From Lotus japonicus (Eukaryota > Streptophyta > Magnoliopsida > Fabales > Fabaceae): 64,000 bases of DNA. The notes under the pieces were generated by a model. The model was not told where the DNA came from, did no database searches, and saw only the letters and a list, made by a program, of their open reading frames with translations. The stretch is from assembly GCF_012489685.1 (NCBI RefSeq), contig NC_080043.1:57310289-57374288 (forward strand), in the 5' to 3' direction. The translations under genes were made by a program, and so were the position numbers. Below are positions 11,801 through 23,567 of the stretch, in pieces. The stretch's first letter is position 1. Each line of letters begins with the position of its first letter.

Positions 11801-13253
11801 CAGATAGATACTCGGAAAGATCCGAATCAGGAAATACCACTCTCTTTCGGTTGCAGTCCAAAAGACAATGATAGCGGGACAACCAATCCATTCCTAGGAT
11901 AACATCTAGGTTCTTAAGAGTTAGGCATACTAGGTTAGCATGGTAGATCCTATTGTTGTATGTTATCGGACAATACATGCATGCTGAATTAGCAAGTAGA
12001 GTCTTGGCAGGAGTAGCAACTATCAGATCGAAGCTCAAAGTAGTTATAGGAAGTCTTAATCTGATCGCACACTCTCTAGAGATAAAAGAATGCGTTGCAC
12101 CGGAATCAAAAAGTACGGATAGAAGATTACCGTCAATCCCGCAGTCGCCTCTAATCAGTCCATCGACTCCCTCAGCATCTTCACCATCCATGGTGTAAAC
12201 TCTCGCTTTCGCAGCAGGACGCTTTCCTCTAGCAGTGTTGACGGTTGGTTCCGCCTTTGGTAGCCTGCACTGTGCAGCAGTATGCCCCGGTTTTTGACAA
12301 TTGAAGCATTGGGGTCTCGTGTCGGGACAATCACGAGCATAGTGCCCCGGCCTCCCACACTTGTAGCAAGTCAGCTCCCTGTTCTGAGTCTGACCTCCAG
12401 AACCACCAGCAGCACCCATCATCGGCCTGTAAGATCCCGAGGCAAACCCTCTACCAGCAGGACGCTGATACGGCCTCCTGTTCTGAAACCTTCCCCTGTT
12501 CTGATTATTCTTGGAGCCCGACTTCATCGGCCCTCCAGTTCCAGCCCGGTTCAACCTCCGGTTCTTCATCAGCTCCACTTCAGTGGCTTTCTCCACCAAT
12601 GATTGGAATCGCATGATTCCCAGTGGCCTTACTAAGTCCTCAATATCCGGCCTCAGTCCATTAACGAAACGCTTGCACATGTAGCGCTCGTTCACGTGGT
12701 CATGAAAGAATTGGAAATGCTTCGCCAAGGATTCCAGCTTCGAAGCAAATTCCGGTACAGACATACCTCCCTGACGGAGGGTCAGAAACTGTGACTCCCG
12801 CTCGTCCCGAGCACTTGTTGGAAAGTATTTCTCCAAGAAGGCGTCCCGGAAAGAGTTCCAGTTGATCTCTTCATGGTTAGCTTCCATGATCCCCCTGGTG
12901 CCCTTCCACCAGTATTCAGCATCTCCCAGCAGAAGATAAGTCGCCATGCCCACCTTGGCACCCTCTACAGTCTGCAGAACGCCGAAAATCTTCTCGATTT
13001 CCTGGATCCAGAGATCCGCTGCGTCTGGATCAGTACCACCAGAGAACTTTGGTGGGTTTTGCCTCCTGAAGTCATTAAGGCCTTTGTTCTGGTCCAGAGT
13101 GACTTCCCTCTGGCGCTGATGCTGTTCACGTGCTTCTTCAGTAGCACGCCTCATGGCATTATCGTTTTCCTGTGCTGTTACCGCTTGGGCCTGCGCTGTT
13201 ACCGCTTGGGCCATAGTGGCCATCATCTCCGCTAACTGATTAGTGTTCACCAT
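8814..13253 (-). pseudogene. gag-pol of family A Tekay/Del-type chromovirus, one nonsense codon
   Basis: A single gag-pol frame runs from ATG at 13253 to the stop at 8814, interrupted only by TAG at 10881-10883 in place of a tyrosine of the RT thumb region. Domains in order: retrotransposon gag (about residues 60-230), two CCHC knuckles (297-310 and 316-329), aspartic protease with DSGA (383-386), RT with FIDD (703-706), then after the stop RNase H (YCDAS), HHCC integrase zinc finger, DDE core with SDRDPKF and TDGQTER, and a C-terminal region ending in a chromodomain-like [12 protein letters not shown] segment. The order RT-RH-IN and the tail place it in Ty3/gypsy chromoviruses. The stop makes this copy non-autonomous unless read through. 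Family B gag-pol is a close relative. Confidence 0.92.
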
Positions 13254-13451
13254 GTTCTGTTAAAGGAAGCAAACAGTCAGTACTCATCATAAGATAGCAT
13301 CTAGCATCACTATACAATATGAGTAAGCAATAACTTCAATCAATTTTTAAGCGAAAAATCGCTTGCAGACAATCAATTTTCACTCTTTGCAGAGTCACAC
13401 AACCTAGCACAGAAGACCTATTCCCCAACAACTCCCGAAAGACTCAACCGT

Positions 13452-13463
13452 GCTCTGATACCA
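13452..13463 (-). other. Primer-binding site of family A copy 2
   Basis: The reverse complement reads TGGTATCAGAGC, the standard plant initiator-Met tRNA primer site. It lies 3 bp inside the LTR boundary at 13467, confirming that the LTR at 13467 is the 5' LTR. Confidence 0.9.
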
Positions 13464-13466
13464 CAA

Positions 13467-14297
13467 TGTAACACCCCGATTTCGGTGGCGTCACTTTAGT
13501 AACCAAAATAAACTTAATGCGGAAAAACGTGAATATTTTTTTTCGATAATAACTAAGACAAGACTGAATTAAATAAAACCCAAATGCTAAAAGGTAATAA
13601 AACTAATATACAATATATAAACAGCCCCCGCTGTAAGTAACAACCTCGTCACGAGTAACCTCCAGTGACGGAAAGAAAAGTGCAACGCCCGTAGGCAATA
13701 TATACAAACCAAATGAAAAGGGTGAAGTGCCCGCAACACCATCCCTCAAAACTGAGAATCAGCTGACCCAATGGCCTGAAAATAAGACCTCCTAAGTCCA
13801 ACCAACTCTCTGTGATTCCCGTAAGGAAACCACACAAAAAGCTATAGGCGGATCTACCCTGTCCCCTAAGTAACAAATGAAGCAAGACTGTCAGAGCTAA
13901 AACTCTACTCCTACACTAATCCTAACTCGAGGAGCTCATACCAACACTCAAAACTATGTGCTAGCATGATCGTCGTCTGAATCAGAATCCAGAACGACCA
14001 AGTCTACCAACCCTATCCGTCCTCCCCTCGCAACCGCAGTACGCTCCGATGCTGGACTCACGGGCTTAGGGCCCGAACCCTGATCATCAATGATCGCAAC
14101 AGAGGGTGCACTAGACCCTGCCGAAGGCACTCCCACTGGAATCTCCTCTGAGGGATCCTCCTCCTCTGAAGATGACGGTGGCGGCGGTGCTCCTCCGAAT
14201 CCTGGTCCGCAGTGAACGCCCGGTGGCAAGTTGAAGCTGATAGAGCATCGCCTCAACACTCCTGACCTCAAGAGTCCTCCACTGTCCACGTGGTCCT
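13467..14297 (-). mobile_element. 5' LTR of family A copy 2, proximal part
   Basis: It matches 4688 to about 5480 of the 3' LTR of the same element, with a 40-bp stretch that the 3' LTR has lost. It is interrupted after gtcct at 14293-14297 by the family B element; the rest resumes at 24006. Confidence 0.92.
13954..14297 (-). pseudogene. LTR ORF of copy 2 5' LTR, C-terminal half
   Basis: Codes for the C-terminal part of the LTR ORF (from HVDSGG through SFNLPPG to the acidic LDSDSDDD end). The N-terminal part is 9.7 kb away at 24006-24141 because the nested gypsy inserted inside this ORF. Confidence 0.75.
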
Positions 14298-15410
14298 TGT
14301 AAGACCTGGATTTTCGAAACTTTATTGTCGTAAAGCTATAATCTGACTTCGTGCCTTTAGGATTTGTTGTCACGGATGTCATGAGGATCGTTGCTGTCAA
14401 ATCTGTTTTCAGAACTGATAACTTTGAAGTTTTGAGCCTTTATTTTGGACCAAAATGCCCCTGCGTAGTCGTATTTCGACCCGATTGTCCGAAAATTGTT
14501 CTGACAGTTTCTTTGCCTTAGTTTTACCCTAAAACTACCTTGTAAACTGATTTGATCGAAGAAAAAGAGCCGAAGCCCTTTTCTCCTTATGGCCGTGGGT
14601 TATTTCCTAGGGGGGGGGGTTTCGTTTTCGAAAACTTGTCCTTTCGTACCCGTTTGTCGTATTCTGAAGCTTTGATGCTTTGTCTATCGTTTATGTATTG
14701 TTTTGCGATCGAACTAATCGATTTTGTTTGAATTCTGCTTTGTTTTTCTCCGAGGTTCAGTTGGAGGAACTTTGGAATATTCAGAGCAACTGTTTGAGGA
14801 CAACCTTGATTTCGAAGCTGGAACAGCTCGAGGTTAGGGCAACTTACTATATATTAGCTATGAATGCATGATAGGCGTCGATCAATTCGACTTATGCTTT
14901 ACTTTGATGTTGATTATGTTGATGAACTGATGTTGTGATGTTGTGCTTTGTTGGATTGTGCGTTTTGACGCGACTTCGGAGTGGAGATTCATTGATCTGG
15001 TGATCTTTGATGTTTCGGGTTGGATGAGCAACCCTAGGCAAGTCCAAATGAGGGGTTTGAGACTTAGCCTGTTGGTATTTGTTGGTTTACTTAGACTTTC
15101 CCCGGGAAACTTCTTTTGGGTGGTTGGTTTTCGGAAAACCTAGAATGAATAGAATTTTGTAAACTAGAGACTTTGGGAGACTTAGACTTTGAGAAGTAAA
15201 CTCATAACCTGACTAATTCAATTCGAAACGTTTTTACTAAATGAATAGTTATAGGAGAACTAAAGGGGAAAACATTTATGAAAGACGGGGAAAAGTCGAC
15301 CTTTGTTGTGGGTTTGGAGAGTTATCGGAATTGGGGAAAGCCACTAAGGTGAGCTATGGTGATGATTGAAGTCATCGAGTACTCTAGTACTCTTGGGGAG
15401 TGTTGTGGAG

Positions 15411-15555
15411 CCGTGTTGTATTGACCGACACCTAGTGCTCTTGTTGTTTGGGCTGTGTTGTATTGACCGACACTAGACCCTTGTGTTTTCTTGTTGGAGT
15501 TGTGTTGTATTGACCGACACTTACTCCGAGTTGTGTTGTATTGACCGACACTAAC
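15411..15555 (+). repeat. Hairpin array 1 in family B 5' LTR
   Basis: Four copies, about 40 bp apart, of TGTGTTGTATTGACCGACAC. Each has an inner stem GTGT/ACAC and an 11-nt loop. Outside the constant part the flanks pair again with different bases in each copy: GAGC/GCTC, GGG/CCC, GGAGT/ACTCC and GAGTT/AACTC. The array is repeated at about 22595-22739 in the 3' LTR. Confidence 0.75.
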
Positions 15556-15644
15556 TCATTGGGTTGTTTGAGATTGGGTTGTGCGCTAGACACTTTCGTG
15601 GTAAGGACGATTCGTTGTTTGGCTAACCACGTTGCATTCAATCG

Positions 15645-15881
15645 GGTGAATAACGGGAATGGTTCACCTGTGCATATCATGGTGAATAACGGGAATGGTT
15701 CACCTTGCATAAATGATGAATAACGGGAATGGTTCATCATTCGGTGAATAACGGGAATGGTTCACCAAGGATGAATAACGGGAATGGTTCATCCAGGATG
15801 GATTTCATCCAGGATGGATAACGGGAATGGTCCATCCATAGTGAAAATGCTTCACTTGTGGCGAACGGGAACGCGTCACAA
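15645..15881 (+). repeat. Hairpin array 2 in family B 5' LTR
   Basis: Six hairpins share the 12-nt loop TAACGGGAATGG. Arms are GGTGAA/TTCACC (three copies), AATGATGAA/TTCATCATT, GGATGAA/TTCATCC and GGATGGA/TCCATCC. Three further small hairpins without the full loop follow or intervene: GGATG/CATCC at 15796-15810, AGTGAA/TTCACT at 15840-15856 and an imperfect TTGTG-GCG/CGC-CACAA at 15856-15881. The arms change while pairing is kept. Confidence 0.8.
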
Positions 15882-16122
15882 ATCCGGATTCATATTGTGC
15901 ATTTCACGCATACATTCATGCTGACTGAGACTGTGTGCTGTTTGTTTATTGAAGCAATGTTAGAGCCATAACATGCTAGGATTACTTATATGCTTATATA
16001 ACAACTTATATATATATATACCCTGTCACATGTTGTGAGTATATGTACTTATTGCTGTGAGTTGACCCTAGCGCCTTGGCTTTGTTTGTATGTTTGTCTT
16101 TGGGCGGTCGGCCTGCTGCCAG

Positions 16123-16383
16123 ATGTCGATGGCCGACTGGTTCCCGACGGTCTCTCCCTCGGGGGGGATCAGATATGAGTTGCTGGATAGGGATGCCCCC
16201 ACCGCTTGGGTGATCGATGTGGCTGGTCACCGGGCGACGTATCGGGGAAGGGTCATGGAGGACCGGACTGACGAGCGTGGACGTCTGACGAAAGGAGTTC
16301 TATGGCGCATGGAGTTGAGCTTCAACTTGCCGACTTCAGATCGTTGTGGGTTTGGCACTGGGAGGTTAGGTTTGGGCAGGTGA
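16123..16383 (+). CDS. LTR-embedded ORF of family B 5' LTR, 86 aa
   Basis: An ungapped homologue of the first 71 residues of the family A LTR ORF, sharing ADWF, PSGGIRYE, HRATY and SFNLP. Many nucleotide differences to family A are silent, for example in the GGIRYE codons, which hints at past selection on the protein. The family B version lacks the Pro/Glu-rich middle and acidic tail; its stop lies within GGGCAGGTGA, which could also be a splice donor. It would sit about 640 nt upstream of gag on a genomic transcript. Function unknown; no database name is recognised. Confidence 0.6.
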   Translation: MSMADWFPTVSPSGGIRYELLDRDAPTAWVIDVAGHRATYRGRVMEDRTDERGRLTKGVLWRMELSFNLPTSDRCGFGTGRLGLGR

Positions 16384-16820
16384 CATTTTTTGTGTAGAGC
16401 TCTGATCGTTAGTGTCTTTTTGGGACAGGGTAGGTTCCGATGTGTGGCTTTTTGTGTGGTTCTTTTGAGGAGGATCACAGAGAGTCTGTCGGAGTATAGG
16501 GGTCTTCCTTTCAGGCCATTTTTGAGTGCCGACTTTCTCTTGGATAACTGTATTTTGATACTTTTACTCACAGTTCTGGTTTGTATATTTGCCTGCGGGC
16601 GTACTACTTTAGAGTCACTGCGGCTTCGCGTGACATGGAGTGCAGCCGAGGCTGTACAGATGTATATATATTTGTATATCGGTTAGTTTAGGGTTTGGGT
16701 GTTGTCTCTACTTCTTTATCGCTTTGATTTAAAGGAAAGAAAAAAAAAAATTACCTGTTTTCCGCGTAAAGTTTATTTTTGGTTACTAAAGTGACACCTG
16801 GAAGTCGGGGTGTTACATTG

Positions 16821-16832
16821 TGGTATCAGAGC
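16821..16832 (+). other. Primer-binding site of family B element
   Basis: TGGTATCAGAGC, complementary to the 3' end of initiator Met tRNA, lies 3 bp after the 5' LTR end. Confidence 0.93.
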
Positions 16833-17025
16833 TTAGTCGAGTCTTTTGGGAGTCTTTGGGGACTAGGTCTTCTGTGCTAGGTTGTGTGACTCTGCAAAGA
16901 GTGAAAATTGATTGTCTGCAGGACGATTTTTTCGTTCTAATTGATTGCATGGTTGCTTAACCATATGTAATAGTTTGGTGCTATTCTACGATTAGGACTA
17001 ACAGTTTTCTTGGGGGTAACAGACG

Positions 17026-20000
17026 ATGGTGAACACGAATCAGCTAGCGGAGATGATGGCCACCATGGCCCAGGCAATGACTAACCAAGCAAATGACAAT
17101 GCTTTGAGACGTGCTGCGGAGGAAGCGCGTGATCAACACCAGCGTCAGAGGGAGGCGACTTTGGATCAGAACAAAGGTTTGAATGACTTCAGGAGACAGG
17201 ATCCACCTAAGTTTTCGGGAGGTACTGACCCGGACAAAGCGGAACTCTGGATAGAGGAGATTGAGAAGATCTTTGGAGTGTTACAGACTGCTGAGGGAGC
17301 CAAAGTGGGGCTGGCAACCTATCTGTTGTTGGGAGATGCTGAATACTAGTGGAGAGGCGCCAGAGGAATGATGGAGGCAAATCATGTGGAGGTGAACTGG
17401 AATTCTTTTCGAACTGCTTTTCTCGAGAAGTATTTCCCAGACAGTGCTCGTGACGAGCGTGAATCACAGTTTCTGACTCTGAAACAAGGAAGCATGACCA
17501 TTCCGGAGTTTGCTGCCAGGTTAGAGTCTCTGGCAAAGTACTTTCGGTTTTTCCGTGATCAAGTTGATGAACCCTACATGTGTAAGAGATTTGTGAGGGG
17601 ATTGAGGCCTGATATTGAAGATTCGGTGAGACCATTGGGGATCATGAGATTCCAGGCATTGGTTGAGAAGGCAACTGAGGTGGAATTGATGAAGAATCGG
17701 AGATACAACAGGGCTGGAACAGGAGGACCGGTGAGGTCGACACCACAGAGTTTTCAGGGAAAAGGGAGGTTTCAGGCGAGGAAGCCATATCAACGTCCTG
17801 CGGGGAGAGGGTTTACCCCGGGATCTTACAAGCCTATGGCTGCTGCTACTTCAGGAGGGTCGGGAAGCCGTACCCCAAATCGTGAAGTGACTTATTTCCG
17901 TTGTGGAGGAACGGGGCACTATGCAAACAATTGCACGAGGCCACCAAGATGCTACAACTGCAATAAATCTGGGCATCTGGCTACGGAATGCAAGGCACCG
18001 AAGGTTGAACCGTCTGTGAATGCTGTTAGTGGGAAGCGCCCAGTGGCGAAGGGAAGAGTGTATACCATGGATGGAGAAGAGGCTGAAGGAGCTGATGGTT
18101 TGATCAGAGGAGAATGTGAAATTGACGGTAATCTTCTAACTGTACTCTTTGATTCTGGTGCAACTCATTCATTTGTCTCTAAGGATTGCGTATCAAGACT
18201 GCATCTGCCTATTACTACTTTGAGTTTTGATCTTATGGTAACTACACCTGCTAGGACTCTAATTGCTAATGCCGCATGCATGCACTGTTCAGTAGTATAT
18301 AAAGATAGAACTTTTCATGCCAACCTAGTATGTCTACCCCTTAAAAACCTAGATGTAATCCTCGGGATGGATTGGTTATCCCACTACCATTGTCTTTTGG
18401 ACTGTAGTCGAAAGAAAGTGGTGTTCCCAGACTCGGATCTTTTCGAGTATCTTTCTATTAACCACATTAGTGCGTCGTTGAGCGAGGGCACTCAGAAGTA
18501 CTTTTCATTGCTAAGTCTGGAGGGGAAGAAGGAATCGGATATTCAAGGTATTCCGGTGGTTCGAGATTTTGCGGATGTTTTTCCTGGAGATGTACCTGGA
18601 CTGCTGCCTGTACGCGATGTGGAGTTTGTGATCGACATTGTACCCGGAACTGGACCGATTTCGATTGCACCTTACCGTATGGCACCTGCGGAGTTAGCGG
18701 AGTTGAAATCTCAGTTGGAGGATCTTTCGGCAAAAGGATTCATTCGACCAAGTGTTTCACCGTGGGGAGCGCCAGTGTTGTTAGTTAAGAAGAAAGACGG
18801 AAGGTCGAGATTATGTGTGGATTATCGACAACTGACAAGGCGACGATCAAGAACAGATACCCGTTGCCGAGGATAGATGATTTGATGGATCAGTTGCGAG
18901 GGGCTGCTGTATTTTCGAAGATAGATTTAAAGTCAGGTTATCATCAGATCAGAGTGAAGACTGAGGATATACCGAAGACTGCATTCAGAACACGCTACGG
19001 ACACTACGAGTACCTAGTGATGCCGTTTGGAGTGACAAATGCACCTGCTGTTTTCATGGATTACATGAACCGCATCTTTCATGAATTCTTAGATCGGTTT
19101 GTGGTGGTGTTTATTGATGATATACTAATATACTCGAAGGATGCAACGGAACATGAAGGACATTTGCGCCAAGTTCTACAAGTGTTGAGAGAAAAGAAGC
19201 TGTATGCGAACCCTTCCAAGTGTGAATTCTGGCTGAAGGAAGTTAATTTCTTAGGCCACGTTATCTCAAAGGAAGGCATAGTTGTGGATCCGGCGAAAGT
19301 AGAGACTGTTTTGGCTTGGGAGCAACCGAAGACAGTGACGGAGATCAGAAGTTTTGTGGGTTTGGCTGGATACTATAGACGCTTCATTGAGGGATTTGCT
19401 AAGATTGTTGGACCTTTGACTCAATTGACGAGGAAGGATCAACCTTTTGCATGGACAGAGGCGTGTGAATCAAGTTTTCAGACTCTGAAGGAACGATTGA
19501 CGACGTCACCTGTGCTTATTTTGCCGCAACCGGAGGAACCTTATGAGGTTTATTGTGATGCTTCGTATCAAGGCTTGGGATGTGTGTTGATGCAACATCG
19601 AAAAGTGGTGGCTTATGCTTCGAGACAGTTGAAGACTCATGAGAAGAACTATCCGACTCATGATTTGGAGTTAGCTGCCATTGTGTTTTCGCTGAAAATC
19701 TGGAGACATTACCTCTATGGTTGTACTTTCACGATATTTAGCGATCACAAGAGCCTTAAATACTTGTTTGATCAGAAGGAGCTGAACATGAGGCAACGAA
19801 GATGGATGGAGTTCATCAAAGACTATGAGTTTACGTTGCAATATCACCCTGGGAAGGCGAATGTAGTTGCTGATGCTTTGAGCAGAAAGATGCATGTCTC
19901 GTCAATGATGGTTAAAGAGCTGGAGTTGCTAGAACAATTTCGAGATATGAGTCTAGGTGTGACACCGTCTGAGGGAAAGTTGAAGTTCGGTATGATCAGA

Positions 20001-21443
20001 ATTGCCAGTGGACTGATGGAAGAGATTAGAGAGCAACAACTGCAAGATGAGTTTCTGCTGGAGAAGAGGAACTTGGTAAATCAAGGGAAAGACCCGGAAT
20101 TCAAGATCGGAACGGATGATATTTTAAGATGCAAAGATAGAGTTTGTGTACCCAACAATCCAGAATTGAGAAGGCTGATCATGGATGAAGGACACAAGAG
20201 CAAATGGAGTATTCATCCGGGAATGACAAAGATGTATCAAGATTTGAAGCTGAATTTCTGGTGGCCAGGAATGAAGAAACAAGTGGCCGAGTATGTAGCT
20301 GCATGTTTGACTTGTCAGAAGGCCAAGGTAGAGCATCAAAGACCTGCTGGTATGCTACAGAGTTTAGACGTGGCAGAATGGAAATGGGATAGTATATCCA
20401 TGGATTTTGTGGTAGCTTTGCCAAGAACACAGAAGAAACACGATTCGATTTGGGTGATTGTAGATCGTTTGACCAAGTCAGCGCATTTTCTACCAGTGAG
20501 AACTACCTACAATGTGGAGAAGTTGGCCGAGATCTATGTGGCGGAGATTGTGAGACTACATGGAGTTCCGACAAGTATTGTGTCTGATCGGGATCCAAAG
20601 TTTACTTCGCACTTTTGGGGAGCTCTTCATGATGCGTTAGGAACCAAGCTGAGGTTGAGTTCGGCGTATCATCCACAAACGGATGGGCAAACAGAGAGAA
20701 CTATTCAGTCGCTAGAGGATCTACTACGGGCTTGTGTGCTAGATAACAGAGGAAGCTGGGATGATCTTCTGCCATTGGTTGAATTCACCTACAACAATAG
20801 TTTCCATGCGAGCATTGGGATGGCACCGTATGAAGCTTTGTATGGTCGGAAGTGTAGGACACCTTTGTGTTGGTATCAAGATGGGGAGAGTTTGTTGATT
20901 GGGCCAGAAATGCTGCAACAGACGACTGAGAAGGTTAAGCAGATCAGAGAACAGATGAGAGCTTCACAGAGCAGACAGAAGAGTTATGCTGATCAGAGAC
21001 GTAGAACCCTAGAGTTTGAGGAAGGTGACCATGTGTTTCTACGAGTTACTCAGACTACGGGGGTTGGACGAGCTATTAAGTCAAGGAAGCTTGCGCCAAA
21101 GTTTATTGGGCCTTATCAAATCACTCGACGTGTTGGACCAGTTGCATATCAGATTGCACTACCGCCATTTCTTTCCAACATTCATGATGTATTTCATGTG
21201 TCGCAGTTGAGGAAGTACATTCCAGACCCGACTCATGTGATCGTGCCAGACAACGTTGAACTGAAGGATGATTTGACTTTTGAGACACCGCAAGTGAGTA
21301 TTGGGGATAGAAGGGTGAAACAGCTGAGGGGAAAGCAGATTCTGTTGGTAAAGGTGATATGGAACAAGGATACGGGGGATGCTACATGGGAATTGGAAGA
21401 TAAGATTAAGGAATTATACCCCGGACTTTTTGCTGAACTCTGA
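17026..21443 (+). pseudogene. gag-pol of nested family B Tekay/Del-type chromovirus, three lesions
   Basis: Starts at ATG 17026 with the same [11 protein letters not shown] beginning as family A. Order: gag, two CCHC knuckles, protease DSGA (18151-18162), RT with FIDD near 19110, RNase H, HHCC-DDE integrase, and a chromodomain-like C-terminus near 21340-21430. Lesions: TAG at 17347-17349 in place of a tryptophan; tyrosine at 17893-17895 in place of the first cysteine of knuckle 1; and a one-base loss at about 18833 in RT that shifts the frame, so the rest reads from 18813 in another frame to 21443. The remainder is open. With nearly identical LTRs, this copy either decayed very recently or was copied in trans from an already defective source. 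Confidence 0.93.
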
Positions 21444-22594
21444 GTTTCGAGGACGAAACTTTCTTTTTGGAGGGGAGTATTGTAAGACCTGGATTTTCGA
21501 AACTTTATTGTCGTAAAGCTATAATCTGACTTCGTGCCTTTAGGATTTGTTGTCACGGATGTCATGAGGATCGTTGCTGTCAAATCTGTTTTCAGAACTG
21601 ATAACTTTGAAGTTTTGAGCCTTTATTTTGGACCAAAATGCCCCTGCGTAGTCGTATTTCGACCCGATTGTCCGAAAATTGTTCTGACAGTTTCTTTGCC
21701 TTAGTTTTACCCTAAAACTACCTTGTAAACTGATTTGATCGAAGAAAAAGAGCCGAAGCCCTTTTCTCCTTATGGCCGTGGGTTATTTCCTAAGGGGGGG
21801 GGTTTTCGTTTTCGAAAACTTGTCCTTTCGTACCCGTTTGTCGTATTCTGAAGCTTTGATGCTTTGTCTATCGTTTATGTATTGTTTTGCGATCGAACTA
21901 ATCGATTTTGTTTGAATTCTGCTTTGTTTTTCTCCGAGGTTCAGTTGGTGGAACTTTGGAATATTCAGAGCAACTGTTTGAGGACAACCTTGATTTCGAA
22001 GCTGGAACAGCTCGAGGTTAGGGCAACTTACTATATATTAGCTATGAATGCATGATAGGCGTCGATCAATTCGACTTATGCTTTACTTTGATGTTGATTA
22101 TGTTGATGAACTGATGTTGTGATGTTGTGCTTTGTTGGATTGTGCGTTTTGACGCGACTTCGGAGTGGAGATTCATTGATCTGGTGATCTTTGATGTTTC
22201 GGGTTGGATGAGCAACCCTAGGCAAGTCCAAATGAGGGGTTTGAGACTTAGCCTGTTGGTATTTGTTGGTTTACTTAGACTTTCCCCGGGAAACTTCTTT
22301 TGGGTGGTTGGTTTTCGGAAAACCTAGAATGAATAGAATTTTGTAAACTAGAGACTTTGGGAGACTTAGACTTTGAGAAGTAAACTCATAACCTGACTAA
22401 TTCAATTCGAAACGTTTTTACTAAATGAATAGTTATAGGAGAACTAAAGGGGAAAACATTTACGAAAGACGGGGAAAAGTCGACCTTTGTTGTGGGCTTG
22501 GAGAGTTATCGGAATTGGGGAAAGCCACTAAGGTGAGCTATGGTGATGATTGAAGTCATCGAGTACTCTAGTACTCTTGGGGAGTGTTGTGGAG

Positions 22595-23065
22595 CCGTGT
22601 TGTATTGACCGACACCTAGTGCTCTTGTTGTTTGGGCTGTGTTGTATTGACCGACACTAGACCCTTGTGTTTTCTTGTTGGAGTTGTGTTGTATTGACCG
22701 ACACTTACTCCGAGTTGTGTTGTATTGACCGACACTAACTCATTGGGTTGTTTGAGATTGGGTTGTGCGCTAGACACTTTCGTGGTAAGGACGATTCGTT
22801 GTTTGGCTAACCACGTTGCATTCAATCGGGTGAATAACGGGAATGGTTCACCTGTGCATATCATGGTGAATAACGGGAATGGTTCACCTTGCATAAATGA
22901 TGAATAACGGGAATGGTTCATCATTCGGTGAATAACGGGAATGGTTCACCAAGGATGAATAACGGGAATGGTTCATCCAGGATGGATTTCATCCAGGATG
23001 GATAACGGGAATGGTCCATCCATAGTGAAAATGCTTCACTTGTGGCGAACGGGAACGCGTCACAA
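22595..23065 (+). repeat. Hairpin arrays 1 and 2, 3' LTR copy
   Basis: Same two arrays as in the 5' LTR, about 7184 bp away. No change inside the stems or loops was seen by eye between the two LTRs. Confidence 0.75.
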
Positions 23066-23306
23066 ATCCGGATTCATATTGTGCATTTCACGCATACATT
23101 CATGCTGACTGAGACTGTGTGCTGTTTGTTTATTGAAGCAATGTTAGAGCCATAACATGCTAGGATTACTTATATGCTTATATAACAACTTATATATATA
23201 TATACCCTGTCACATGTTGTGAGTATATGTACTTATTGCTGTGAGTTGACCCTAGCGCCTTGGCTTTGTTTGTATGTTTGTCTTTGGGCGGTCGGCCTGC
23301 TGCCAG

Positions 23307-23567
23307 ATGTCGATGGCCGACTGGTTCCCGACGGTCTCTCCCTCGGGGGGGATCAGATATGAGTTGCTGGATAGGGATGCCCCCACCGCTTGGGTGATCG
23401 ATGTGGCTGGTCACCGGGCGACGTATCGGGGAAGGGTCATGGAGGACCGGACTGACGAGCGTGGACGTCTGACGAAAGGAGTTCTATGGCGCATGGAGTT
23501 GAGCTTCAACTTGCCGACTTCAGATCGTTGTGGGTTTGGCACTGGGAGGTTAGGTTTGGGCAGGTGA
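23307..23567 (+). CDS. LTR-embedded ORF of family B 3' LTR, 86 aa
   Basis: Translates identically to the ORF at 16123-16383. Both LTR copies are intact although the gag-pol between them has three lesions. Confidence 0.55.
   Translation: MSMADWFPTVSPSGGIRYELLDRDAPTAWVIDVAGHRATYRGRVMEDRTDERGRLTKGVLWRMELSFNLPTSDRCGFGTGRLGLGR

Larger units (their letters stand above)
14298..16817 (+). repeat. 5' LTR of family B element (2520 bp)
   Basis: Begins TGTAAGACC and ends GTGTTACA. It aligns in layout with the second half of the family A LTR, including a shared CGAAAACTTGTC segment, GAGTTGACCC before the LTR ORF and a shared segment near the 3' end. It carries two hairpin arrays (15411-15555, 15645-15881) and an 86-aa ORF (16123-16383). 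Confidence 0.95.

Noticed and set aside
15432..15740. Minus-strand 102-codon ORF across the hairpin arrays
   Set aside because: It arises from the repeated units, which lack stops in that frame. The product is low-complexity and identical in both LTRs only because the LTRs are identical.
15411..15881. CRISPR-like spaced repeats
   Set aside because: The repeats are spaced regularly but lie in plant LTRs, the spacers are not unique, and the units are hairpins with paired flanks. A CRISPR array makes no sense in this context.
16227..16571. Minus-strand ORF opposite the family B LTR ORF
   Set aside because: It overlaps the conserved plus-strand ORF and has no counterpart in family A.
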